A stretch of DNA of 64,000 nucleotides from Clostridiales bacterium (GTDB lineage: Bacteria > Bacillota > Clostridia > Christensenellales > Borkfalkiaceae), in assembly GCA_003538975.1 (NCBI GenBank), contig DPQQ01000001.1, positions 142,292-206,291 on the forward strand. Reading direction: 5' to 3'. The notes beneath the pieces are model-generated. The model searched no databases and was not told the DNA's origin. It worked only from the letters and a program-made list of their open reading frames with translations. Of the stretch, positions 43,369 through 51,473 are shown piece after piece. The position numbers and the translations under genes are program-made. The stretch's first letter is position 1. Each line of letters opens with the position of its first letter.

Positions 43369-44768
43369 CAGATTTCACCTTTCTTTATTTTTTCGGCTTT
43401 TTCGTAAACGTCAGCTATCGTACCGACGTTGAAAAATGCGTTTTCGGGCAGGTCGTCGACTTCGCCGTTTACGATTTTTTCGAATCCTTCTATCGTATCT
43501 TCGATTTTTACGTAAACGCCCTTAAGTCCCGAAAATCTTTCCGCGACGTGAGTCGGCTGCGATAAAAACTTCTGAATTTTTCTCGCGCGGTAAACGCTTT
43601 TTTTATCTTCTTCCGAAAGTTCTTCCATACCGAGTATGGCGATTATATCCTGTAATTCTTTATACTTTTCGAGCGTTTCTTTTACCTTTGCCGCCACGCG
43701 GTAATGCCTTTCTCCTACTATATCCGCTTCGAGATTTCTCGAAGTCGATTCAAGCGGATCCACCGCTGGATATATACCCTGTTCGGCGATCTTTCTCGAA
43801 AGAACAGTAGTTGCGTCGAGGTGCGAGAACGTCGTGGCGGGCGCGGGGTCCGTAAGGTCGTCCGCGGGAACGTAGACCGCCTGAACGGACGTTATCGAGC
43901 CGTTTTCGGTCGACGTGATACGCTCTTCGAGCTTACCCATTTCTTCGGCAAGAGTAGGCTGATAACCTACCGCCGACGGCATTCTTCCGAGAAGGGCGGA
44001 TACTTCGCTGCCCGCCTGAACGTAACGGAATATATTATCTATAAAGAACAGCACGTCTTTATGGTCTTTGTCTCTGAAATGTTCTGCCATCGTAAGTCCC
44101 GAAAACGCGACTCTCATTCTTACGCCGGGGGCTTCGTTCATCTGTCCGAATACAAGCGCGGTCTTATCGAAAACGCCGCTTTCCTTCATCTCTCCGAAAA
44201 GTTCGTTTCCTTCTCTCGAACGTTCGCCTACGCCTGCGAAAACCGAATATCCGCCGTGAACCATCGCGACGTTATGTATAAGCTCCTGAATAAGCACGGT
44301 TTTGCCTACGCCGGCGCCGCCGAACAAGCCTATCTTGCCGCCTTTTGCGTAAGGCGCCAGAAGATCTATGACTTTTATGCCTGTTTCGAGAATTTCGGCG
44401 GAAGGCGACTGCGACACGAATTCAGGCGGTTTTCTGTGAATTCCGGCTCTTTCGACGTCGCCCGAAAGAGGTTTGCCGCCGTCTATCGCTTCGCCGAATA
44501 CGTTGAACATTCTTCCGAGAACGGCTTTCCCTACGGGGACGGTTATGCCGTCTTTAAGAGCTTCCGCCTTTTGTCCGACGAATAATCCTTCGCTTTCCGA
44601 AAGCATTACCGCTTTTACGGTATGCTTATCCACGTGCGCCGCTATTTCGGCGTATTTTATTTTACCTTCGCTTTCGATCGCGAGGGCGGCGTTTATCTTC
44701 GGCAGAGTTCCGCTTTCGAAAACCGCCTCTATTACGGATCCGTTTATCTTTGTTATTTTACCCGTCAT
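43368..44768 (-). CDS. atpD: ATP synthase beta subunit
   Basis: Catalytic subunit of F1, 466 residues, normal length. Walker A is GGAGVGKTVL (near 150), followed by GERSREGNE (catalytic Glu region), DNIFRYVQAGSEVSALLGRMPSAVGYQPTL and QAVYVPADDLTDPAP. All catalytic residues appear intact. The start overlaps the atpG stop by 4 bases, and its stop overlaps atpC. It is the best-conserved protein of the window and suitable for placing the organism in a tree. Confidence 0.97.
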   Translation of the reverse strand: MTGKITKINGSVIEAVFESGTLPKINAALAIESEGKIKYAEIAAHVDKHTVKAVMLSESEGLFVGQKAEALKDGITVPVGKAVLGRMFNVFGEAIDGGKPLSGDVERAGIHRKPPEFVSQSPSAEILETGIKVIDLLAPYAKGGKIGLFGGAGVGKTVLIQELIHNVAMVHGGYSVFAGVGERSREGNELFGEMKESGVFDKTALVFGQMNEAPGVRMRVAFSGLTMAEHFRDKDHKDVLFFIDNIFRYVQAGSEVSALLGRMPSAVGYQPTLAEEMGKLEERITSTENGSITSVQAVYVPADDLTDPAPATTFSHLDATTVLSRKIAEQGIYPAVDPLESTSRNLEADIVGERHYRVAAKVKETLEKYKELQDIIAILGMEELSEEDKKSVYRARKIQKFLSQPTHVAERFSGLKGVYVKIEDTIEGFEKIVNGEVDDLPENAFFNVGTIADVYEKAEKIKKGEI

Positions 44769-45643
44769 TTTTTATTACTCCGTTGAAATTTCGCGCCGGA
44801 CGACACTTCAGTTATCTCGGTCGTAATTTCGTTTTGTCTCGCGTGATTGAAGTCGCGTTTAAGATCCGCCAGAATTCCGCCGGCGTTATCGCTTGCAGAC
44901 TTCATCGCGATGAGTCTCGCGTTCTGTTCCACGCAATAACTGTCCACGAGCGAGCTGTACACATAGCCGCATATATAGCTCGGAACAAGATTATCGAGAA
45001 CGACTTCTCTCGAAGGAACGAACTCGAATTCTTCTTTTATTTTATCCTTTTCCGCAATGAATTCAGCCGTATGGAATGGCAGTATTCTCGTCGATTTTAT
45101 AACGACTTCGCCGTCCGCCATATCGGTATACAGAATAAAAAGCTTCGAATAATCGCCGTTTACGAACCCTTCGAGCAAAATCCCGGCTATCTTTCTCGCG
45201 ACGGCAAGCGTCGGACGAAGAGCGCCGAACGTAAAATTTTCGGCTACGTTATAGCCTTTCGACATAAGGTATTCTCTTCCGAGATCCCCCACGACGAAAA
45301 GCTTGGACTTTTTATGAAGATCCAGTTCTTTTTCGGCGCGTTTTATAACGTTGTGGTTATACGCTCCCGCCATGCCCTTATCTGCGGTTATCACGAGATA
45401 TCCGCAGGCAGCGTTCTGCATATGGTCGTTTTCCGGATAAAAATACTTGCTTTCGATATGATCCACCGTTTTGAAGATGGATTTTATCTCTTTACGTATT
45501 CCCCAGAAATACGGCGCGGTTTTTTCGAGTTCTTCTTTGGCTTTTCTTAATTTTGCCGAAGATATGAGATATAACGCGTTCGTTATTTTCTGCGTTGCAG
45601 CAACGCCTTTTATTCTGTTTTTTACTTCGCTTATCTCAGACAT
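44765..45643 (-). CDS. atpG: ATP synthase gamma subunit
   Basis: Rotor shaft subunit, 292 residues. N-terminal helix SEVKNRIKGVAATQKITNAL, the mid-part ITADKGMAGAYN and the C-terminal helix ASDNAGGILADLKRDFNHARQNEITTEITEVSSGA are the conserved ends that reach into the alpha-beta ring. The order atpA-atpG-atpD-atpC is the common bacterial order. It overlaps atpA by 8 bases and atpD by 4 bases. Confidence 0.95.
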   Translation of the reverse strand: MSEISEVKNRIKGVAATQKITNALYLISSAKLRKAKEELEKTAPYFWGIRKEIKSIFKTVDHIESKYFYPENDHMQNAACGYLVITADKGMAGAYNHNVIKRAEKELDLHKKSKLFVVGDLGREYLMSKGYNVAENFTFGALRPTLAVARKIAGILLEGFVNGDYSKLFILYTDMADGEVVIKSTRILPFHTAEFIAEKDKIKEEFEFVPSREVVLDNLVPSYICGYVYSSLVDSYCVEQNARLIAMKSASDNAGGILADLKRDFNHARQNEITTEITEVSSGAKFQRSNKK

Positions 45644-47369
45644 TTTTTTCCGCCAGAAATTTCTTAGCCGACGATACTATTATTTCTCTGTCTTCGTCGG
45701 ACAATTTTTTTACTTTTTCGATATCGGCTATTACGTCCGCATGCGTTTCTTCGAAAAACGAAAGGAACTCATCGAAAAACGGTCTTATTTCTTTAGCGGG
45801 CATATTTATCGTAACCTTTGCAAGAGAAACGGTCAGAATTACTATTTCTTCCCATTCGCGATAAGGTCTGCCGAGCGGCTGAACGAGAATTTCGGTAAGA
45901 GCCTTGCCGAAAGCAAACTGCTCTTTGACCGATTCGTCGAGATCGCCCGAAAACTGCGCGAAAGTTTTCATTTCGCGGTATTGCGCGAGTTCGAGACGGA
46001 GAGAACCTACCGCAGTTTTCATCGCCTTCGTCTGCGCGCTGCCTCCTACTCTCGAAACGGACAAACCTACGTTTACGGCAGGTCGCTGTCCCGATAAAAA
46101 CAATTCGCTTTCCAGAAACAACTGCCCGTCTGTTATCGAGATTACGTTCGTCGGGATATAAGCCGAAATATCTCCGCCGAGTGTTTCGACTATAGGAAGC
46201 GCGGTCATGCTGCCGCCGCCCTTTTCTTCGCTTAAATGAGCCGAACGTTCAAGAAGTCTCGAATGAAGATAGAATATATCTCCGGGGTAAGCTTCTCTTC
46301 CGGGGCTTCTTCCGAGAAGAAGCGAAAGCGTTCTGTACGCGACGGCGTGTTTGCTTAAATCGTCGTAAACGATAAGTACGTCCTTACCCGCGTTCATGAA
46401 ATATTCCGCTACGGCGCAAGCCGAAAACGGAGCTATATACTGAAGCGGCGCGGAGTCGGAAGCCGACGAATACACCACGGTTGTATAATCGAGAGCGCCG
46501 CTGTCCTCGAGAGTTTTTACAAATCTTTTTACGGTGCTCGCTTTCTGACCGATCGCACAGTAAACGCATATTACGTTTTTGCCTTTCTGATTAAGTATCG
46601 TATCGAGCGCGATACTCGTTTTACCGGTCTGTCTGTCGCCGATTATAAGCTCTCTCTGTCCCTTTCCTATCGGGAACATGGCGTCTATCGTTAAAATTCC
46701 CGTTTTTAAAGGTTCGTTTACGGGGCTCCTGTCGATAATCGCGGGAGCGGGGCTCTCTACGGGCATATATTTGTCCGAAGCGATATTTCCTTTTCCGTCT
46801 ATCGGTTCGCCGAGCGCGTTTACGACTCTTCCGATAATTTCTTCCGATACGAGAATCCCCGCGGTTTTGCCCGTTCTGTAAACGTTTTCGCCCGCGACTA
46901 TGTTTTCGTCGTCGAAAAGTATGCAGCCGGTTTCTGTTTCCGTAATATCGAGAGCGAGTCCCTTTTCGCCGCTTTCGAAAGTAAGAATTTCGCCGTACTT
47001 TACTTCGTGAAGATCGGCGACTTTGGCGACGCCGTCGGCTACCGAGATAACCGTTCCGACTTCGCCCGAAAAGGCGCGCGGCGTCCAGTTTTCGACGCTC
47101 TCTTTAACGAGAGAGATATAATCGCTCTTACTCTTGTCGATGCCGTCGACTGCGGATTTGAGATCTTTTAAAATGCCGTCCGGAGTGTTGTCGTAAAACT
47201 CGTTGCGGATTTTAAGAATAAAACCTTTTTTGACGGTTTCGTCCTTTACCCATTTTATGAGAACGGCAGCGTTTAATTTTTTTTCAAAATATGCGGCGAG
47301 CTTGTTTTTTTCGGTTTCGGAAGGTTCGTTTGCCGAAATAAATTCGCCGATGATACGATTATCCGTCAT
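45636..47369 (-). CDS. atpA: ATP synthase alpha subunit fused to a delta C-terminal-like domain
   Basis: Non-catalytic nucleotide-binding subunit of F1, 577 residues against the usual 500-510. Residues from about 82 are a normal alpha subunit: SDYISLVKESVENW (N-terminal helix), EVGTVISVADG, GDRQTGKTSIALD (Walker A), and the Arg finger in SVSRVGGSAQ. Residues 12-76 match the C-terminal domain of the delta subunit in order: ETEKNKLAAYFEKKL helix, VLIKWVKDETVKKGFILKI strand region (delta: [20 protein letters not shown]), FYDNTPDGILKDL (delta: VIDGSVRGRLERL). No separate atpH exists between atpF and this gene, its normal place. The start overlaps the atpF end by 11 bases. The alpha call is certain; the delta origin is an inference from pattern. 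Confidence 0.9.
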   Translation of the reverse strand: MTDNRIIGEFISANEPSETEKNKLAAYFEKKLNAAVLIKWVKDETVKKGFILKIRNEFYDNTPDGILKDLKSAVDGIDKSKSDYISLVKESVENWTPRAFSGEVGTVISVADGVAKVADLHEVKYGEILTFESGEKGLALDITETETGCILFDDENIVAGENVYRTGKTAGILVSEEIIGRVVNALGEPIDGKGNIASDKYMPVESPAPAIIDRSPVNEPLKTGILTIDAMFPIGKGQRELIIGDRQTGKTSIALDTILNQKGKNVICVYCAIGQKASTVKRFVKTLEDSGALDYTTVVYSSASDSAPLQYIAPFSACAVAEYFMNAGKDVLIVYDDLSKHAVAYRTLSLLLGRSPGREAYPGDIFYLHSRLLERSAHLSEEKGGGSMTALPIVETLGGDISAYIPTNVISITDGQLFLESELFLSGQRPAVNVGLSVSRVGGSAQTKAMKTAVGSLRLELAQYREMKTFAQFSGDLDESVKEQFAFGKALTEILVQPLGRPYREWEEIVILTVSLAKVTINMPAKEIRPFFDEFLSFFEETHADVIADIEKVKKLSDEDREIIVSSAKKFLAEKNV

Positions 47370-47856
47370 TTTTCATATTCTCCGACAAAAAGCCGTCCAC
47401 GGAACAGGCTTTTTCGATTTTTTCCTTCGCCGCTTTCGCTATAACGTCCGAAAGTTCTTCTTTCGCTTCCTCTTCGGCGCGTTTTTTGATCTCTTCGGCG
47501 CGAGCTTCGGCTTTTCTGATAATGTCGGCGGACGTTTCCTCTGCGGATTTGATTATCTTTTCGCTCTCGTCTCTCGCGTCGGCGATGGCGGAACGCTTCT
47601 TTTCGGAAATTTCTTCGTCCGCTTTCGCTATAAGTCCGTCGTAAGTATCTTTTTCTTCTTTTGCGGCAGCTAAATCGGCTTTACTTTTTTCGTCCCGGTC
47701 TTCATAAAATTTTTTGCGTTTTTCCATGAATTTTTTCACCGGATTGTAAAGCAAAAAATATAAAATAAGAAACAGTATGACGAGATTTAGCAAATGCAGA
47801 AGTATCTGTCGCCAGTCTATATTCAGCGGTATTCCGCTTAAAAGAATATTGTACAT
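47359..47856 (-). CDS. atpF: ATP synthase b subunit
   Basis: Peripheral-stalk subunit of 165 residues: one membrane helix (about 15-38, LLHLLNLVILFLILYFLLYNPV) and a long charged helix to the end that dimerises as a coiled coil. The C-terminal segment AKEELSDVIAKAAKEKIEKA is the part expected to hold the delta C-terminal domain, which here appears to be fused to alpha. A single b-type gene is present, so a homodimer is expected. It lies 18 bases after atpE and overlaps the alpha gene. Confidence 0.92.
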   Translation of the reverse strand: MYNILLSGIPLNIDWRQILLHLLNLVILFLILYFLLYNPVKKFMEKRKKFYEDRDEKSKADLAAAKEEKDTYDGLIAKADEEISEKKRSAIADARDESEKIIKSAEETSADIIRKAEARAEEIKKRAEEEAKEELSDVIAKAAKEKIEKACSVDGFLSENMKNDG

Positions 47857-47874
47857 CTGATTTCACCTTATGTT

Positions 47875-48276
47875 TTACAGTACGAAAATTACCAATATCG
47901 CGACGATTAACGCGTAAATGATCGCGGTTTCGATGAATACAAGTCCGAGCATAAGTCCGGATTTTATCTGTGAAGTCGCTTCGGGCTGACGGGCTATAGC
48001 TTCGTTCGATTTCGCAATCGCGATCCCCATCGAGAGAGCGCCGAGAGCCGCCGCGAGACCTACGCAGATAGCTGCCGCTATAGCTTTGCTGCTCTTCGAA
48101 TTATCCTTGGTTTCCGTCCGGGCGGGAGTTTCGGTTTCCGCCTGAGCGGTTATTTCGGTATTGTTTTCTTCGGCATACGCTACTGTTTTTGCCGATGGAG
48201 CAACGAATAAAGCGAAGGTTGCGACTGCGCAGAAAATAAGCGCGATAACTGAAATACGTTTGAAAGTCTTAAGCAT
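47875..48276 (-). CDS. atpE: ATP synthase c subunit with N-terminal signal-like extension
   Basis: Ring-forming membrane subunit. The last 73 residues (from SKAIAAAICVG) are a normal two-helix c subunit with the polar loop ARQPEA and the ion-binding Glu in LVFIETAIIYAL. Ahead of it are 60 extra residues: a hydrophobic segment (about 9-26) with a possible signal peptidase site after VAYA, then a Thr/Glu/Ser-rich linker. Typical c subunits have 70-90 residues in total. The ion site has Glu, Thr and Tyr as in sodium-type rings, but the first helix has Met where sodium rings carry Gln, so ion choice is uncertain. The start at 48276 is the only ATG giving the full frame. Confidence 0.92.
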   Translation of the reverse strand: MLKTFKRISVIALIFCAVATFALFVAPSAKTVAYAEENNTEITAQAETETPARTETKDNSKSSKAIAAAICVGLAAALGALSMGIAIAKSNEAIARQPEATSQIKSGLMLGLVFIETAIIYALIVAILVIFVL

Positions 48277-48316
48277 TTTTATTACCTCTTTTATTATTTT
48301 AGATTTTTATTTTAAT

Positions 48317-49138
48317 TTAACTTTTCTTTTTCAACTTAAGCGCGGCAGGCTTTTTTTCGGATACTTCGCCATAGAAAAGCGAAGTGAGCATCGTCAGAAC
48401 GTAAGCCTGAATAAGAGCGTGCAAAAGCGTGAACATTACGCCTACGATAACGGGCAACACGTACGACAGCGCCGTAAAGTAATACACGAGTTCCGTGACG
48501 AGAGCGCCAGATAAAAGCGCACCGAACAAACGGAAGCTCATGGATATAGGAAGAGAGAAATCTTTGAGTGTTTTTCCTACTCCCTTAATGCCGTTCGAAG
48601 CTATACCGCCGCCGAGTATCACGAGATACGACACGCATCCGAGCGTTATCGCGCCGTTTATATCGGCAAGAGGCGCGGGCATCGAAACGGAACGGTTAAG
48701 AGTCGTTACTACCTGAAGCCCGAGAAGTTCGAACAAAGTGCCTACAAAAATATAAGCCCCGGCGGTAAAAATGTACGCACCTAAAAATTTATTTCTTTTG
48801 GGGCTGCTCGTTTTCGCCATATTGTCGAAAGTTCCCACTGCCATTTCGAGAAGAAGCTGGAATTTACCGGGAATATAAGTGAATCTTGGTATGACGAAAA
48901 TTCTGACTACAACCGAAAAAACAAAAATAATGCCCGTAACCGTAAACGTCGATATAAGTCCCGGGTTTACTTCGAGTCCGAAAAGGTTTATTCTGTTCAT
49001 TTCGTGCAGAACTTCGTCACGCATCTCTTCGTTTATGCTCTCGCCGCTCTGCTTTCCCGGAATAAGAAACGTTCCGGCAAGCAGCAGGGCTATGAGAATA
49101 AGCCCGACGGCGAGAACTACGATTTTTTTCCTTTTCAT
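48317..49138 (-). CDS. atpB: ATP synthase a subunit
   Basis: Stator channel subunit, 273 residues with six membrane helices including an N-terminal one (about 6-27). The essential Arg is in SMSFRLFGALLSG near 197, followed by the family's ALIQAYVLTMLTSLFYGE near the end. It is the first gene of the operon (no atpI is seen) and is preceded by AAGAGGTGAA. The promoter lies about 150 bases upstream, and a LysR gene is divergent. Confidence 0.94.
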   Translation of the reverse strand: MKRKKIVVLAVGLILIALLLAGTFLIPGKQSGESINEEMRDEVLHEMNRINLFGLEVNPGLISTFTVTGIIFVFSVVVRIFVIPRFTYIPGKFQLLLEMAVGTFDNMAKTSSPKRNKFLGAYIFTAGAYIFVGTLFELLGLQVVTTLNRSVSMPAPLADINGAITLGCVSYLVILGGGIASNGIKGVGKTLKDFSLPISMSFRLFGALLSGALVTELVYYFTALSYVLPVIVGVMFTLLHALIQAYVLTMLTSLFYGEVSEKKPAALKLKKKS

Positions 49139-49286
49139 AAAAAATTCACCTCTTTTATAATTTACATCTTACAAACGGACGGCGTTTTAACGGAAATAAC
49201 CGAAGATTATGCCGTCTTTTCGGGTAAAAATCAAAAACATATGCAAAACATTACCGTGTAAGTTCTTGACTTACTCAACGAAATAA

Positions 49287-49315
49287 ATTATAATTTCTTT
49301 ACAATTATCTGTAAA
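49287..49315 (-). promoter_or_regulatory. Promoter of the ATP synthase operon with 18-bp palindrome
   Basis: TTTACA (49310-49315), 17-base spacer and TATAAT (49287-49292) on the minus strand. TTTACA-N6-TGTAAA (49298-49315) is a perfect palindrome covering the -35 element and most of the spacer, in the region shared with the divergent LysR gene. Confidence 0.7.
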
Positions 49316-49367
49316 ATGTATATTTATGATACTTGCAATAACTTTTTGATATGGTAAAGAATAAAGT

Positions 49368-50252
49368 ATGACTACTAATTTCGAAAATTACAAAACATTC
49401 TACTTCGTTGCGAAATACGGCAACATAACGGCGGCGGCGGAAGCTCTTTTTTCCGAGCAACCAAACATTACCCGCGCCATAAAAAATCTCGAAAAAGATC
49501 TCGGATGCGTGCTTTTCACCCGTTCCAACAAGGGCGTATCTCTCACACCCGAGGGCGAAAAACTTTACAGGAGAGTTTCTATCGCATACGAACAAATTTC
49601 CGCCGCGGAAGAAGAACTCGCACGCTATAACGGTCTCGACGAAGGAATTATACGAATCGGCGTGTCCGAAACCGCCCTGCACGAAGTTTTGCTTTCCGCT
49701 CTCGTAAAGTATCACACGTTATACCCCAAAATAAAATTCAACCTTATAAACCTTACGAACATTCAGGCGATAAGCGCGACCAAAAACCAAGCCGTCGACT
49801 TTGCGCTGATAGCAACGCCGTTCGACACGGATAAGACGATAACTTCGGTTCCGATAAAAAAATTTCAGGACATAGTCGTCTGCGGTGAAAGATACAAGTA
49901 CCTTACAAACGAAAAAGTGAGCTTCAAAGAACTTACAAAACACTGCATAATAAGTCTTAATAAAACAACTAAAACTTACGAATACTACTCCAAAATTTTC
50001 CACAAATACGGTCTCTCTTTCTCACCCGATATCGAAGTATCCACTTCAAACCAGATTCTCCCCATAGCGCAGAACAATCTCGGGATCGGCTTCGTGCCGG
50101 CGTCGTTTGCGGAAAAAGAACTCGCAAGCGGCGAAGTATTCAGACTCGAAACAGAGGAAGTTATCGCCCCGCGTGAAGTCTGCCTTATAAAAAGATCTGA
50201 TTTTTCGCTGTCGGTCGCGGCAAAAGCATTTGAAAAAATATTAAAAAACTGA
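49368..50252 (+). CDS. LysR-family transcriptional regulator
   Basis: Regulator of 294 residues with an N-terminal winged helix-turn-helix (FENYKTFYFVAKYGNITAAA, then ITRAIKNLEKDLGCVLFTR) and a periplasmic-binding-like effector domain (about 90-290, GIIRIGVSE, VDFALIATPF, NNLGIGFVP). It is transcribed divergently from the ATP synthase operon with 229 bases between. LysR proteins usually control the divergent gene set and their own gene, so it may act on atp expression, which would be unusual. The effector is unknown. The ribosome site is weak (GGTAAAG). Confidence 0.9.
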   Translation: MTTNFENYKTFYFVAKYGNITAAAEALFSEQPNITRAIKNLEKDLGCVLFTRSNKGVSLTPEGEKLYRRVSIAYEQISAAEEELARYNGLDEGIIRIGVSETALHEVLLSALVKYHTLYPKIKFNLINLTNIQAISATKNQAVDFALIATPFDTDKTITSVPIKKFQDIVVCGERYKYLTNEKVSFKELTKHCIISLNKTTKTYEYYSKIFHKYGLSFSPDIEVSTSNQILPIAQNNLGIGFVPASFAEKELASGEVFRLETEEVIAPREVCLIKRSDFSLSVAAKAFEKILKN

Positions 50253-50512
50253 CTTCCGCTTTTTCTTTTGATCTACACCCGATTAAAACAAATGAGTATA
50301 CTTTTATTACTTACAATAAATCAAAAAATAAAAATATTAGCCGACAGCCGGCAAAAAAACTACTAAATTTCGATTTATCTTCATTCGGCGATAAAAAGGT
50401 TCCGACCTGATTTAAGCCGAAACCGATTTTTGATTTCATATTCGATTTTACAAAAGATAAAGGCTATTTCAGTCTTACTTTCAAGCCGAAATAATCTTTG
50501 CAAACAAAAAAC
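50253..50512. other. Spacer between LysR and the tmRNA terminator
   Basis: AT-rich sequence without a convincing gene. It contains a short GCCG/CGGC hairpin near 50341-50353 with A-runs after it. Nothing else is assignable. Confidence 0.5.
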
Positions 50513-50541
50513 ACGCACTCGGAACAGTATTCCGGGTGCGT
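50513..50541 (-). terminator. Intrinsic terminator of the tmRNA gene
   Basis: 12-bp stem with one mismatch (50513-50524 with 50530-50541), followed on the minus strand by GTTTTTTGTTTG, 12 bases after the encoded CCA. Confidence 0.9.
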
Positions 50542-50553
50542 ATTTTTCTTTCT

Positions 50554-50908
50554 TGGTGGAGCAGTCGGGACTTGCACCCGAGTCTTACAAAAACCCCAAA
50601 GGGCTTCTACGCGTGTAGTTTATCTTTATCTTAGTCGGAACGCGCCGGTAAACAGGCAAATTCCGAAGCGGGTATTTTAAGGTTTCGCTCCTGTCGCAAA
50701 CACCGCACGGCAAAAACTACTCCGCCTGTAATGACACCGTTATCCGAACCGGCGGTAAACCCGGTAACGGCGTTCGCTTAAATTAAGCAGCGAAAGCTAA
50801 TTCAGTATTGTTATTAGCATTTATTGTTTTGCCCGATTTTAACGAAGCTCGGACGGCTTCGACGCGCTGACCCTCCTAAATCTTTGCAATCGAATCTGAA
50901 ACTGCCCC
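50554..50908 (-). ncRNA. ssrA: Transfer-messenger RNA (tmRNA)
   Basis: 355-base tmRNA that rescues stalled ribosomes with SmpB, whose gene is just upstream. The 5' end GGGGCAG pairs with the 3' CTGCTCC before ACCA. The tag reading frame encodes GKTINANNNTELAFAA then TAA, so with the tRNA-borne alanine the tag is AGKTINANNNTELAFAA, resembling the B. subtilis tag beginning AGKTNS. The hydrophobic AFAA end fits recognition by ClpXP. Several pseudoknot stems are visible (e.g. CCGGCGG-like pairs near 50640-50760). The T loop reads TGCAAGT, with G where TTC is normal. Confidence 0.95.
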
Positions 50909-51004
50909 ATGTAACGACTTTTCAGCCGCTTTTTATTGTTGATCCGCCGATTCAAGCACCCGTTTTACGATACCTGTCCATGCGAAATAATACCAAAATT
51001 ATTT

Positions 51005-51469
51005 TTATTTGTAATTTTTAAGTTGTCTTTCGACAGCGCGTTTATTATCCTTTTCGATTAAATCCGCTTTTTTGTCGTAGGTATGTTTACCTTTGCAGAG
51101 AGCGATTTCGAACTTGATAAGAGCGCCTTTCAGATAAATTTTAAGCGGAATAAGCGTAAGCCCGGACTTTTCCACCTTCTGTTTAAGCTTCAGGACCTCG
51201 GACTTTTTCATCAGAAGCTTTCTGTCCCTTTTTGCGTCTTTTATAGCAAAGCCGTCGGACTTTTCATACACGGAAATATGCATATTTTTGATGACGAGCG
51301 TGTTATATTCGGCAAAAATAAAGCTGTCTTTTAAGTTGACGTTGCCGTTTTTTACCGATTTTACTTCGTCTCCGGTGAGAACGATGCCCGCTTCATACTT
51401 TTCGAGTACGAAATATTCGTGCTGAGCCTGTCTGTTAACGGCTATCGTCTTATAGTTTTTTTCGTCCAT
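51005..51469 (-). CDS. smpB: SsrA-binding protein
   Basis: RNA-binding partner of tmRNA, 154 residues. The oligonucleotide-binding barrel shows NRQAQHEYFVLEKYEAGIVLTGDEVKSVKNGNVNLKDSF (about 12-50), and the tail has the decoding-centre helix GKHTYDKKADLIEKDNKRAVER. Both halves are complete. It lies 96 bases before ssrA and four bases after rnr, the common Bacillota order. Confidence 0.96.
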   Translation of the reverse strand: MDEKNYKTIAVNRQAQHEYFVLEKYEAGIVLTGDEVKSVKNGNVNLKDSFIFAEYNTLVIKNMHISVYEKSDGFAIKDAKRDRKLLMKKSEVLKLKQKVEKSGLTLIPLKIYLKGALIKFEIALCKGKHTYDKKADLIEKDNKRAVERQLKNYK

Positions 51470-51473
51470 ACTT

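Noticed and set aside
43704..45550. Long plus-strand frames (293 and 266 codons) opposite atpD and atpG
   Set aside because: Antisense to essential ATP synthase genes; composition is that of reverse-complement shadow frames.
50430..50680. Two short plus-strand frames over the tmRNA 3' end
   Set aside because: They cover the tmRNA terminator and acceptor region; classic false frames at ssrA.
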